From Imbricaverruca yamaguchii (taxonomy: Eukaryota > Arthropoda > Thecostraca > Neoverrucidae): a stretch of 64,000 nt of DNA. The position numbers and the translations under genes were made by a program. Positions 23,217 through 41,345 of this stretch are shown one piece after another. Each line of letters starts with the position of its first letter. The stretch's first letter is position 1. The stretch spans positions 288,627 through 352,626 of the forward strand of contig JAOTOL010001186.1 of assembly GCA_034440575.1 (NCBI GenBank), in the 5' to 3' direction. The notes beneath the pieces were generated by a model. It ran no database searches. It saw only the letters and a program-made list of their open reading frames with translations, and was not told where the DNA came from.

Positions 23217-24250
23217 AGGTGTTGCAGAACACTGCGCGGTCGTGAGTCCGCCACCGTCCGGTGTTGCAGAACACTGCGCGGTCGTGAGTCCGCCACCGTC
23301 CGGTGTTGCAGAACACTGCGCGGTCGTGAGTCCGCCACCGTCCGGTGTTGCAGAACACTGCGCGGTCGTGAGTCCGCCACCGTCCGGTGTTGCAGAACAC
23401 TGCGCGGTCGTGAGTCCGCCACCGTCCGGTGTTGCAGAACACTGCGCGGTCGTGAGTCCGCCACCGTCCGGTGTTGCAGAACACTGCACGGTCGTCAGTC
23501 CGCCACCGTCCGGTGTTGCAGAACACTGCGCGGTCGTCAGTCCGCCACCGTCCGGTGTTGCAGAACACTGCGCGGTCGTCAGTCCGCCACCGTCCGGTGT
23601 TGCAGAACACTGCGCGGTCGTGAGTCCGCCACCGTCCGGTGTTGCAGAACACTGCACGGTCGTCAGTCCGCCACCGTCCGGTGTTGCAGAACACTGCACG
23701 GTCGTGAGTCCGCCACCGTCCGGTGTTGCAGAACACTGCGCGGTCGTGAGTCCGCCACCGTCCGGTGTTGCGAAAGGTGTAGTCCGCCACCGTCCGGTGT
23801 TGCAGAACACTGCACGGTCGTAGTCCGCCACCGTCCGGTGTTGCAGAACACTGCACGGTCGTGTCCGCCACCGTCCGGTGTTGCAGAACACTGCACGGTC
23901 GTAGTCCGCCACCGTCCGGTGTTGCAGAACACTGCGCGGTGTCCGCCACCGTCCGGTGTTGCAGAACACTGCACGGTCGTGAGTCCGCCACCGTCCGGTG
24001 TTGCAGAACACTGCGCGGTCGTGAGTCCGCCACCGTCCGGTGTTGCAGAACACTGCGCGGTCGTGAGTCCGCCACCGTCCGGTGTTGCAGAACACTGCGC
24101 GGTCGTGAGTCCGCCACCGTCCGGTGTTGCAGAACACTGCGCGGTCGTGAGTCCGCCACCGTCCGGTGTTGCAGAACACTGCACGGTCGTGAGTCCGCCA
24201 CCGTCCGGTGTTGCAGAACACTGCACGGTCGTGAGTCCGCCACCGTCCGC
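23217..24250. repeat. 42-bp satellite, about 24 units
   Basis: GTTGCAGAACACTGC recurs every 42 bp from 23221. Units differ at CGCGG/CACGG and GTGAGT/GTCAGT. Units at 23770-23960 have small deletions (GTCGTAGTCC, GTCGTGTCC) that shift frame. Since 42 is three times 14, long open frames of about 400 codons exist on both strands with a 14-residue period. These are not considered genes. Confidence 0.95.
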
Positions 24251-25383
24251 TGCACGTCTGGGCACGGATTTGCAGTGCGGTTCGGGGGAACGTCCGGACA
24301 GGTTTGGCGTGCCGTAAGCCCCGAGGCTGAAATGGTAGGGCGAGCTAGGTTGTATAAACGGCCAGGGGACGTGCCCAACAAGGTATGGATCCGTGCCGAC
24401 CCATGGTCAAACATTCCTGACCGCATTGTACGGCGAATAGGGCCCGGTGCGGCAATGACTGTCTTTAAGGCTAGGTATGTCGATCAATTGCGCCAGAACA
24501 CTTGCATAAGCCCTCGGAGCCAGTACCATGAGCCCCCTCGGGGAATTATGACTTCGTCCAGGCGAGGAACGCTGTCAGTAATAGCGAGGCCAGCTATGAT
24601 GACAGTGAAAGGTTTACATATTCGACCAATATACCATCAAGAATGGGGCAATGGTCTGTCGATATATGTGTTGGTGTGCCGCTGAGAGGGGAGATAAATT
24701 TGGAACCAAGCAATTTATGAATTAATAAGGAGAGAATGAATCGGGCGAGCGAATGTGAAGTGAATGAGGAGAACGAATGTGTGTAGTTAGCTTTAGGGAT
24801 CAGCGGAAGCCGCTTCGGGTTTTCCACAGGCACATATTTCGTGCGGTACATTGCACATAATTATACTACTACTAGCGTCCAAAAAGTCCCAACTCGGGAC
24901 AAGTCATTCAAACCAAGGACAAATTACATTCTCGTCAACTCTCTAATGCAACGTCGTATTTCTAATCTGGCTAGAGACACTCACTTACCTATATGCTGTT
25001 CCCAAAACGTTGACCTCGCACAGCATATAAATTCGTGTTAGAGACGGTAGCAAAGAACATCAAGCCGGCTGGGGGTTTGCAGATTGTGTGGTGGAGGCGG
25101 CGGGGAAACACAACACAACTCACACCAACATTGACACAATCAGCAAAGGCGTGATCTAGCTCAGTCTTAATTAGTTCAGTCCGAGTTTAGATCAGCCCTC
25201 AAGCAGTTCAGTCAGTTTCAGTTGAATTTAGGCTATTGGTTAGCATTACTTTTAACACCCCAGCACAGCTCCCGCACCAGCACGAACACCCCACATCCAC
25301 CAAGCCACCGCCCTCACATCCCACCGACGGCAGAGCCGCCACACCTGCATAATCACCGTCACGATACTTCTGCAGCCGGCACG
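24251..25383. other. Region upstream of cathepsin L
   Basis: No gene recognised. TATAAATT at about 25026 and a TCAGTTTCAGTT initiator-like cluster at 25210-25222 are candidate core promoter words for cathepsin L, but their spacing from each other is not that of one promoter. The 5' leader just before the ATG is C/A-rich. Confidence 0.3.
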
Positions 25384-32597
<7,214 letters not shown>

Positions 32598-32932
32598 GCT
32601 CGCCGCCACAACTCGCCGGCGCAAACAGTGTGGACAGCAAAGGCCGCACCATGTACCGGTGTCAGCGAATCGCAGCGAATTGGTCTGTGCCGAGCCTAAG
32701 GGCAGCTGCCAGATTGACTCTCGTCCTTCGCCGCTTTTTTTCTTCAGTGTCCGGCTCAATGCAGCATGACATTGGATTGCATTTGTTTCTCGTCCAACGC
32801 GGTTCGAAAAAGGCTATTGGAGCATATGGAACTGGGCGCTTCTTCTGTCTTCATTCCGCTTGGCGTAACTTTAATTCACTGCGAAGAAGCCTCATCATAA
32901 GCGGGGATGTGGCCCGCAGAATGCCACACCAC

Positions 32933-32936
<4 letters not shown>

Positions 32937-32995
<59 letters not shown>

Positions 32996-33171
32996 CGCAC
33001 ACACACACGCACACACGCACACACGCACACACGCACACACGCACGCACACACGCACACACGCACACACGCACACACGCACGCACGCACACGACACACACA
33101 CGCACACACACACGCACACGCACACACGCACACACGCACACACACACACACGCACACGCACACGCACACGC

Positions 33172-33265
<94 letters not shown>
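32937..33265. repeat. CA/CACG microsatellite joined to TA run
   Basis: About 265 bp of CA with interspersed CACACG units, then about 60 bp of TA. It begins about 340 bp past the cathepsin L stop codon. Confidence 0.97.
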
Positions 33266-33267
<2 letters not shown>

Positions 33268-34506
33268 GCATATATTCTTACATATGTTGGGAAATGACAC
33301 CCAATAGATAATTTCATGCTTGATGAGGGACGTACTTCGTTTACGTTTTTTCAGACGAACGCAAGCAACATTTCGTGCACATTCTTCCTTCTTGTTACAT
33401 TCTACGTCCGCCATTTCCGGTCTGCAATACTCCTGCTGCCACTGATCACAACTTGAGGTTATTTCCTCAAAATCACGCAACAAATTCCATAGAGTGCAGG
33501 CTGTCTGACATCAGGAGGTCAGAAACTGAAGTGATTTTATTTGGACATTGAATGCAAATGTGGATGGAAAGGGAATCATCTCCAACTAAAAACGCAAATG
33601 TATATTATGCTGCAGCGTACACAGGTGCATTGGAGTCGCCGTGGGTGGCGGGTAACGAGGGACGTGTGCGCTCCCCAAAATATCGGGAAGTGCACATTAC
33701 ACCAATGGAACACACCACGGAAAAAATCGATCAAAGCATTTCCGGTTCAAAGCCGTACTCTGACCCGGTCGCAACGCCAATCTACAGCTGCATCGCGTAG
33801 CATATGCAAATTCGCCAATCATGACCAAGGTAAGCGACGGACGCAGGGGCGAAGAAAAGGTGCAGGTGGGAAAGTCCGGAGTTTGTAGGACAGCTGTTGG
33901 AATTATGAAACCCTGGCACATGCCCTGATATCGGGAAACCGGAGCCGCAACCGGAGCCGGCAGCGGCAGCGGCACGCCTGACCCAGCCGGACGGCGAGGT
34001 CACCACCAGACCTCTTGACGCACCGGCCAGCACGGGCGCCCCCTCGCCCCATCCCCAGACACCAGCAGCGGCACCGGCCGGGACAGGACTTGTGCAATTC
34101 GCACGCGTGCCCGCGTGCACGCCCTGCACCCATTTGCCCGTGCACACGTGCCCGTGTGCATGCACATCGATCACCGAGACATGAGCAAAGGCTAAGGTTG
34201 CTGACGGTCGCGCGCCGCTGCGCCGGTACAGAGGACGAGGTGTGGGGAGTGGGGCTGGGTCTCACCAAAATCCAGCGCCGTGCTCAGGAAAGTTCTGAAA
34301 TAGTCAGCCTAACTGCGGAAATATTCTTGCTCCTGAAGCTCCTGGTATGTTTATTTCGGGCTCCAGCGCATGTTTTAAGGACCTGTCACTTTTTGTGAGA
34401 CTGCGCGCTTTGGTGGGTCAGTTGCATTTTCGGCCCCCGTTTTGCTCTTAGGGTCACATTGTGCTATTTGGGGCTTCTGACGCACATTTGTGGAGCCCAG
34501 TACGAT
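33266..34506. other. Unassigned sequence
   Basis: No gene recognised. A GC-rich stretch at 33940-34170 has frames on both strands without domains. Confidence 0.45.
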
Positions 34507-34690
34507 CAGCCCACACTGGCCAGTTGTCAGCTGGCAGTGTCAGCCCGCCCTGGCCAGTTGTCAGCTGACAATGTCAGCCCACACTGGCCAGTTGTCAGCT
34601 GACAATGTCAGCCCGCCATGGCCAGATGTCAGCTGACAGAGCTGACAGTGTCAGCCCACACTGGCCAGTTGTCAGCTGGCGGTGGTCAAA
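34507..34690. repeat. 34-bp minisatellite with internal palindrome
   Basis: CAGCCC recurs at 34507, 34541 and 34575 (period 34), for about five units. Each has a TGTCAGCTGACA-type palindrome. Confidence 0.9.
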
Positions 34691-34934
34691 AGGGCTGTGC
34701 TAGGCAGGGAATGGAATCCAACTTTGCCACACTTGAATGGCAGTCGCTTTCAAATTGTCCTCGTCCGATTAACACTCGCATGTCCGGCGGTCCGCGCAAC
34801 TTCGCATGTCCGGAGGGAGGGGGCAGGTGTCTGCCCCCTAAGATCTCTGGAACTATGCTAGCTAGCGACAAACGGAAAACGGCGTTGGATAGCTGGTGAC
34901 GGGCTCTATCGAAGGTGTTTCGGCAATTTTTCGC

Positions 34935-35640
34935 TCAGGTCAACATTCAGGTCACTGAGCCATCATAGATCAAATTCGACCAGATCAGGTGGGATTAAGA
35001 TATTGATACATATCTCAGCATCTGTAACAGATAGAAACAAATGGCGAACGCTATTCGACAGTCCTTGAAATGCGCTACCGACAATAGGCGGTCTAATTTA
35101 AGGTCAGGTCAACCGAAACTCAGGTCAAGGTCATGAATGCATGACCTCAGGTCAAGGCATAGGGAGGTCATATAAGGTATCAATCGACACGTCTTGACGA
35201 CACAAGCACAATGACGGTAATTTCAGTCTTCTAGCTCAATGCAGTGCGATATATATGCGCATAAATGTGTAGTGATCTCAGGTGACCTCAGAGACCTTGG
35301 TGAGGTCACTGAGCAAAAATGTCAGCGGTAACATTGAGTATAGCTTCCATCTACATGCCACAACCGTTGTGAGATCATTCCGAGCGCAAATATGCAACTA
35401 GGCAACATTTGTATATTTTACCATAGCCCTATAATGGGGAAGCCATGGCAGCGACCTGACCTAAGGTCAATGCTACGAAAAAACCCGATGTACATATTAT
35501 GGTCCCTGATGAGATCATGACAAGCTACAAGTTTGAAATCAATCGCCCAATTATTGTGGAAATTATCCAACCTAGAACTCCGAGTGTAGTTGGGTCACTT
35601 CGCCTGACCTGGGGACCTGACCTGAGATGACCCAGAATTA
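34935..35640. repeat. Cluster of AGGTCA / TGACCT words
   Basis: At least a dozen AGGTCA or TGACCT hexamers in about 700 bp, some as direct repeats or as TCAAGGTCA (35125-35133). It may be a degenerate simple repeat or a nuclear-receptor binding cluster. There is no gene next to it to test this. Confidence 0.5.
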
Positions 35641-35922
35641 AAAATGTATGAGGATATGCGTAAAAGACCAATGAATAGCTATGCGAGGGTTGGCCTTGCT
35701 AACCCTATTAGTTTGGCGGCACATGAGTAAAACCGGAGGGGGGGGGGGGGCGGCAGATATCTTAAGCGGGTTAAAACAAACATCGCCTCCCCAACATTGG
35801 GTGCTTGTACCAATTTTGATGTCAACACAATCCTTATTTGCAGCTTGAAAAACGTCGTCCTTCAGGAATGCACTCGATCCTTAACGCATACCACCGAACC
35901 ATTCCAACCCAGGCACCATGTA

Positions 35923-38327
35923 CACTAGGGCACAGCGTCCTTGATAAATTTTGGATTCGAGATTCGGCCCTACGATTTTGAGATGTAATCGAGTGTGCTG
36001 ATTTAAATTAGAAAGTCGTTCGTGGATCTAAGCATTTTCTGGTCCGCAAATTTACACTTTTCTGCAGGCATGTTTCCTAACTTTATGCTAAATATGGGAC
36101 TATGGACACAAAGACATGTCTGAAAGTTGTGTCACTTATATTCGTGATGTTCACACCAAAATACCTATGATTACCACATTTCAGCGCGCTAAAGCGTATA
36201 TTGGATGTATTTCTGACGGTTTCTCTGGTCCGTCCGAAACATCTCTCACTAACGCCATCTTTAGGTGTTTTTTTCCATGAACTCCGAAAATTGACTCATT
36301 GAACTAGGCATATATCAAAAGCCTGTCCAGTATACATCTACAATTTACACTAACGAACTGAAAACTGATGCCTAAGTTCCCACAGGGGCGGATCCAGGGG
36401 AGGCAATAGTTGGTATGTTGAAAAAAGCAAAGGCAGGTTCGTATACACAATACAAAAGTGAACACGTTTCTTGAAAACTTCAAATAACATAAAACAAGCT
36501 TTGAAGTATCATAGTAATCGTTTATAATGTAGGAAAACATTGCATAACACACAGGACTACCGTTTAGTGATCGGATGATGGAAATAATACAAATACACAC
36601 AGGAGAACTGCCACTCAGACACATTATCACTTCTCTGGACGGCCCAACAAACGTAAGGGACGGATTTCAAGGCCCTGTTGGAAAGATGCATTCGAAGGTT
36701 GAAGACATGAGGTATGACCCAGCGTTTGAACGGCTAGCTGAAGGCGAGGAATGTGTGGATATCCCAGAAGATGTACTTGACAGCATGTCAACAGACCAGA
36801 AGGTCTCTTACGAACTGTGTCGGGCGGTGAAAGCTGCAAGTCTGCCTGCAAGTATGTAAGAAATGAAGCCTGGCAAGCTGAACCACGCGCGCTGGTTGAC
36901 AACAGGTGAGAGGATAGTGTACTTGTGGACCAGGCAGCACGGGCTCACCGACTCAAACAAGAGAATCCTGAGACGGCTGGCAGAGTTCTGCGTCAACGTA
37001 TATTTCAAGTGCTACTTTGAGATTAAGACGAAGGCCAAAATCGTGGACGCACCCAAACACATAATAACCCATCTCCGGACCCTTCGTACGCAACCAGAAG
37101 AGGTTCAGGCGGCGGTTACCCGCTGTGTTCGGTCTTCCGCCTGGTACGCCCATCCTGAGAGCCTCCTGCTGTCCCTTCTCGCCAGTGAACAACCTGAAGA
37201 TAGGAAGTTTGCCATCGAAAAGATCATCGGTGTGAGAGGAGGAGCAGAGTACGGGGACAAGTCGCCAAGGACGAGAAAGCACCCCAAGATCAACATGTCC
37301 ACCTCATCACTTATACAACTGATCGACTGGGACGACACAGAGATCACGGAACCTGTGTTTACGTGTGGAATCGCCGCAACAGAACTCAGGAGGATCATAT
37401 CCATGCCGCTGGATGTCCCTCCGTTCCCTGCGAATGCCCAGTCGACGGAGCGGGCGGTCCAGCACGTCACGACAGCCGCTGGAAAGGTCAGGAGGCCCGA
37501 GATGGCTCTGTCCGCGTCAGCGCCCACCACAGAAAACAGTTGCCAGTGTTCCTCTCTAAGAAGGATATAATGGAAGCTATGAAGTAGGCCAATGACGGGG
37601 AGTAGTAAAAATGCCACACAAAACTGTACTTTATGCATTCTGTCCTTCAGATATCTATTATTTCCCTCAGCCGATCACTAAACGGTAGTCCTGTGTGTTA
37701 TGCAATGTTTTCCTACATTACAAACGATTACTATGATACTTCAAAGCTTGTTTTATGTTATTTGAAGTTTTCAAGAAACGTGTTCACTTTTTGTATTTTG
37801 TATACGAACCTGTCTTTGCCTTTTTCAACATACCTACTATTGCCTCCCCCTGGATCCGCCCCTGAGTGAACTTAGGCATCAGTTTTCAGTTCGTTAGTGT
37901 ACATTTTAGATGCATACTGGACAGGCTTTTGACATATGTCTAGTTCAATGAGTCAATTTTCCGAGTTAATGAAAAAAACACCTATAGATGGCGTTAGTGA
38001 GAGATGTGTCGAACGGACCAGAGAAACCGTCAGAAATATATCCAATATACGCTTTAGCGCGCTGAAAAGTGGTAATCATAGGTATTTTGGTGTGAACATC
38101 ACGAATAAAACAGTTACACAACTTTCAGACATGTCTTTGTGTCCGTAGTTCCATATTTAGCATAATGTTAGGAAACATGCCTGCAGAAAAGTGTAAATTT
38201 GCGGACCAGAAAGTGCTTTGATACAAAAACAGCTTTCGAATTTGAAATCAGCACACTCGATTACATCTCAAAATTGTAGGGCCGAGTCTCGAATCCAAAA
38301 TTTATCAAGGACGCTGTGCCCTAGTGC
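35923..38327. mobile_element. DNA element with about 670-bp terminal inverted arms
   Basis: The left arm (35923 to about 36594) and right arm (about 37650 to 38327) are reverse complements with small differences. The outer ends read CACTAGGGCACAGCG inward. Nested in both arms is AGGGGCGGATCCAGGGG (near 36385 and 37854), a word seen at many DNA-transposon ends. Between the arms lies one interrupted frame (36575-37570). No target duplication was found: left flank GTA, right flank CAC. The superfamily is not assigned; the CACTA start alone is weak evidence for En/Spm. Confidence 0.8.
36575..37570 (+). pseudogene. Transposon-associated ORF with one in-frame stop
   Basis: A single frame of about 331 codons between the inverted arms, interrupted only by TAA at 36857-36859. 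Codons on both sides stay in the same frame. Downstream of the stop it reads LNHARWLTTGERIVYLWTRQ and then RRLAEFCVNVYFKCYFEIK. From memory this resembles a protein family common in arthropod and cnidarian genomes with an H-x-RWLT motif, usually of transposon origin; I cannot name the superfamily. No obvious DDE triad could be placed. It may be a decayed transposase, or a copy with a recent single nonsense change. Confidence 0.65.
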
Positions 38328-38337
38328 ACCCCCTGGC

Positions 38338-38404
38338 CGGTTGGTGGTGGTGGTGGTGGTGGTGGTATTCAGGGCGCATCGACTGCATTGGTCATAAAGC
38401 ATGG
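38338..38404 (-). mobile_element. Small hairpin retroposon with (ACC)n tail
   Basis: On the minus strand: TCCCATGCTTTATGACC, then CAGTCGATGCGCCC and an ACC-repeat tail (the TGG run on the plus strand at 38341-38365). It shares the core with the other small retroposons; the first arm has decayed. No target duplication was recognised. It lies just outside the right end of the long-arm element. Confidence 0.65.
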
Positions 38405-38849
38405 GAAAATTACATCGGTCAGAGCTGGGCCAGTTGGCGTTCCCTATTACAAAATGTTATGCATCAAACCCGATATGCCTCCAATCGAAACTTCAAAGCA
38501 AAACTATTCGAAACTACTCCGCCACCACCACCTGAGATAAACCCAGAAATACGTAAACTTCCAAAAGGAGGCGGCGCCCTGCTTCGCTTGAAGCCTCGCT
38601 GGCCGCCCGGTGTGGGGACTAATTTTTAAATAAATAAATTTAATCCGTGTTGTTGCTGGGGTGGCTTGAGGAACCAGGGTTCTAATGCTAAGCAGAGCTT
38701 GTTGCGTGAACCCTGGCCCCACCACCCGATCCATGAACTCCAGTTCAACGAATTTAGACCGAATGTCTAACGTGCCGCCAATGCACCGACACGGCCGCCC
38801 GGTAGCTCGTCCCCGGCCTTATCGGGCCAGCTGCCAACTGACACTCCCG

Positions 38850-38950
38850 GCCGGGGCTAAATGCGAGCGCGCGAAGCGACTCGAACCCTGGATTGCCAGT
38901 GCAGGGGAGACCAGTGCAGGCCAGCGCTCTAACCAACTGAGCTAACGGAG
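38850..38950 (-). mobile_element. tRNA-derived SINE-like head
   Basis: The minus strand reads GCTCCGTTAGCTCAGTTGG (complete A box), GTTAGAGCGC and later AGGGTTCGAGTC (B box). About 23 extra bases with a repeated TGCACTGG lie where the anticodon region would be, and no 3' acceptor strand pairs. This is a tRNA-derived repeat or tRNA pseudogene rather than a working tRNA. Confidence 0.6.
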
Positions 38951-38984
38951 CGCTGCGCAGGCGTTATACGGCCTATGTACCGCG

Positions 38985-39058
38985 GTGTACGAGCGGTGTA
39001 CCGCGGTGTACGAGCGGTGTACCGCGGTGTACGAGCGGTGTACCGCGGTGTACGTCAA
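38985..39058. repeat. 21-bp GTAC-rich minisatellite
   Basis: About 3.5 units of GTGTACCGCGGTGTACGAGCG. It is followed at about 39100 by CCGGAGGACATGCAGGC, a word also found in the A blocks at 42.1, 45.7 and 52.2 kb. Confidence 0.88.
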
Positions 39059-39149
39059 TAAAGCATTGACGCGCACCGCATGCGGTGCAGGACACCCCCA
39101 GTTTACGCCGGAGGACATGCAGGCAGCTTGTGCTCCTGAGGGATGTCAT

Positions 39150-40715
39150 CACATTTCCTCAGAGAAGTGAGCGAGAAATCGATATTTGGAGTGGCCAGTC
39201 TCCAAGGAGGAGTCTTTCAAGACTTCACACGCATCACCCCGCACAGCTGTATCCCTCTGTTGGCGAAGAGGGCTTCGATCCTCGCACATAGGGGTGCGGA
39301 GGTACCCTGTCGGCCTCCTCTAAACATGGCCAAGGTACGTCGGGAAACACCGACCGATTGGTGAGGTGGTCGGGGAATTGGCGCAACTTGCACGCATAGC
39401 GCATACCAAGCATTTCGCGACGCAGGGCCAGGCACGGCTCGTTGGCTTCTACCAGAAGACTCGCTGCCGGTGACGTGCGAAAGGAACCTGTAGCAATGCG
39501 CAGCGATGTGTGATGGAGTGTGCCCAACGTTCGCTTTTCCGACGTACATGCACTATCACAGGCGAAACACGCATAATGGAGCTTAGAGCGGACCAAAGAT
39601 CTGTATAGGAGCATTACAGTTCGTCTATCAGCACCGTATAAAATACGTGAGACAATCTTAAGAATACTCTAAGTTCTAAAACAGTTGTCACGAAGCATAT
39701 GCAAATGTTCCCGGAAAGTCAAGCGACAGTCAAGAAGGAGACCAAGAAACCTGACCACGGGTTGTGTATGGATTCTTGACTTATACAGCGATATTTCCAA
39801 ATTTGGACACCTCTGACGTCGGCAGAAATGCACGTCGACCGTTTTCTCTGTGGAGAGGCGGAACCCGCTCACGTTTGCCCAGCGCTACAAGCAGAAAACA
39901 GCAAGCTGTAGTCGTCTCTGTAACTCCGGCGCCGAAGCGTTCGACGCCCAGATCGCAAAGTCGCCCGCGAAGAGCGAGCTACAGATGTGTGTTGGCAGTG
40001 AACATAAGATGTTAACAATAAGAGCGAACAAAGGCACACTAAGTGATTCGCCACCCCCCCCTTCACGTTGGAACATTGAAAATTGGACCTCGGTATCGGC
40101 GATCTGTTAAATAGTTACGAAGGAAGATCGCTCAGGAACTACGAAGGCCGCATTAGTGATTTTTTTTGTAAGTATGCCGTGATGCCACTCCGTGTCGAAG
40201 ACGGCCTCAATGTCAAAGTACATTCCTACAACATGCCGTTTTCTAGCGAAAGCAGCACGAGTGTCAGTATCAAAGGTGATGAGGTGGTCAATTGTGCCAC
40301 TGTGTTTTTTTTAAAAGCACACTGACAATGTGCTACGAAGATTTTGTCTTCCAAATACAATCCCAAGCGGACATTCACCATCTTCTCCATCAATTTGCAA
40401 AGAGACGATGTCAAGGAAATGGGGCGATAGTGTAGTGGATCTTGTCCACCATTTACCGGCCTTAAAACTGGTATAATAGTGGCCTCTCTCCATGCGTCCC
40501 AGAAGGTGCCCCTTTCCCACAGTGAATTTAGCGTGGCCAGTAAAACGTCCTGTGTACATGGTGGCAAGTGGCGCATCATTGCGTTGTGGATCTTGTCGGG
40601 ACCCTCAGACACATCCTGCAACGAAGAAATTGCCGATATCAGTTCAGCCTTTGTGAATGGCTCGTTGTATTCGAGCCCTTCTGATGTAGGAAAGTCCATT
40701 TTAGTGTTCTCACAC
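39150..40715 (-). mobile_element. Degenerate Jockey/I-type LINE, reverse transcriptase and C-terminus
   Basis: Minus-strand frames, broken by shifts, read in order as a non-LTR polymerase. At 40226-40699 come EYNEPFTKAELISAIS, DVSEGPDKIHNAMMRHLPP and PLHYRPISLTSSLCKLMEKM. At 39885-40076 is the catalytic box, here FAGDFAIW. At 39669-39872 are GFRLSTEKTVDVHFC and RFLGLLLDCRLTF. At 39234-39614 are LVRSKLHYACFACDSA and LLVEANEPCLALRR, then a TPPWRLATPNIDFS ending near 39190. The first catalytic Asp is changed to Gly, and at least three frameshifts are present, so it is inactive. The endonuclease and ORF1 are absent. Confidence 0.85.
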
Positions 40716-40959
40716 TGAGCGCGGTAGGGAGTGAAATTTGATGGTGTGATATTTTGTGCACAACGACGAGAGTGTCAATGGATGAGCGTGAGTCAATATA
40801 AATGATAATGGGTGTGGTGACTTTGTGTTCAACAATATGTTGTATGCAGGCAGGGTATGTCGCGTAAATCGAATGGTGTGGTGTTAGCTTCGTATGGCCC
40901 GTACTGGGTCCGCCGCACCAGACAGCGCCCGTACCGTCTGTGGTATGGGCGTCGCCCAT

Positions 40960-41152
40960 AGATAAGACAGTGCTCGTTGCCGCCGCCGTTGTTGGGCTCG
41001 TTGGGACGCCAGGTCAAGTGGAACTCGGTGGAGCCGCCCAGCATCAGCCAGAAGCCCTCGTGGCCGGCGTCCGTAGCGCCAAGGAACACCCTCGCACCGC
41101 CGGGGAGCGGAAACGCCTCGAGGATCAGGCTCCACACGGCGTTGTGGCTGGC
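40960..41152 (-). pseudogene. C-type lectin gene fragment
   Basis: The minus strand reads NAVWSLILEAFPLPGGARVFLGATDAGHEGFW and LTWRPNEPNNGGGNEHC, closely matching the lectin genes at 50.4 and 59.3 kb, with an EPN motif. It begins abruptly at the residue equal to Asn149 of those proteins and loses similarity right after the Cys of NEHC. There the sequence becomes a TATGGGCG/CGCCCATA palindrome. There is no signal peptide or first half. A truncated copy brought along by the surrounding segmental repeats. Confidence 0.8.
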
Positions 41153-41187
41153 CGGTATCACGTGACTCGCGAGGTCGGTTAGTTAGC

Positions 41188-41345
41188 TATTGGTTTTACG
41201 ACATATCGAACCTTTGAGTCATGTAGCGTCACCAATCTTTCACGCCGATTAGCCGCGGGCGAAGAGTAGCGACAGGTGTGACTCGAACCCACAATCTCTC
41301 GATTGTTAGACGGGCAACTCACCCCTGGACGACTCGTCCCCGGCT
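41188..41345 (-). mobile_element. tRNA-like SINE at the head of block A, copy 1
   Basis: The minus strand starts GGGGACGAGTCGTCCAGGGG, has a B-box word GGGTTCGAGTCAC and ends AAAACCAATAGCTAACTAAC. The same sequence recurs at 51213-51370 and 57838-57990. A/B-box spacing and the simple tail suggest a tRNA-derived SINE. Confidence 0.55.

Noticed and set aside
22983..24426. Open frames of 388-418 codons on both strands
   Set aside because: They are the 42-bp satellite read in frame; the same peptide unit repeats, frames exist on both strands and central units shift frame.
38850..38950. Functional tRNA gene on the minus strand
   Set aside because: Good A and B boxes, but about 23 extra bases in the anticodon region and no pairing 3' acceptor strand.
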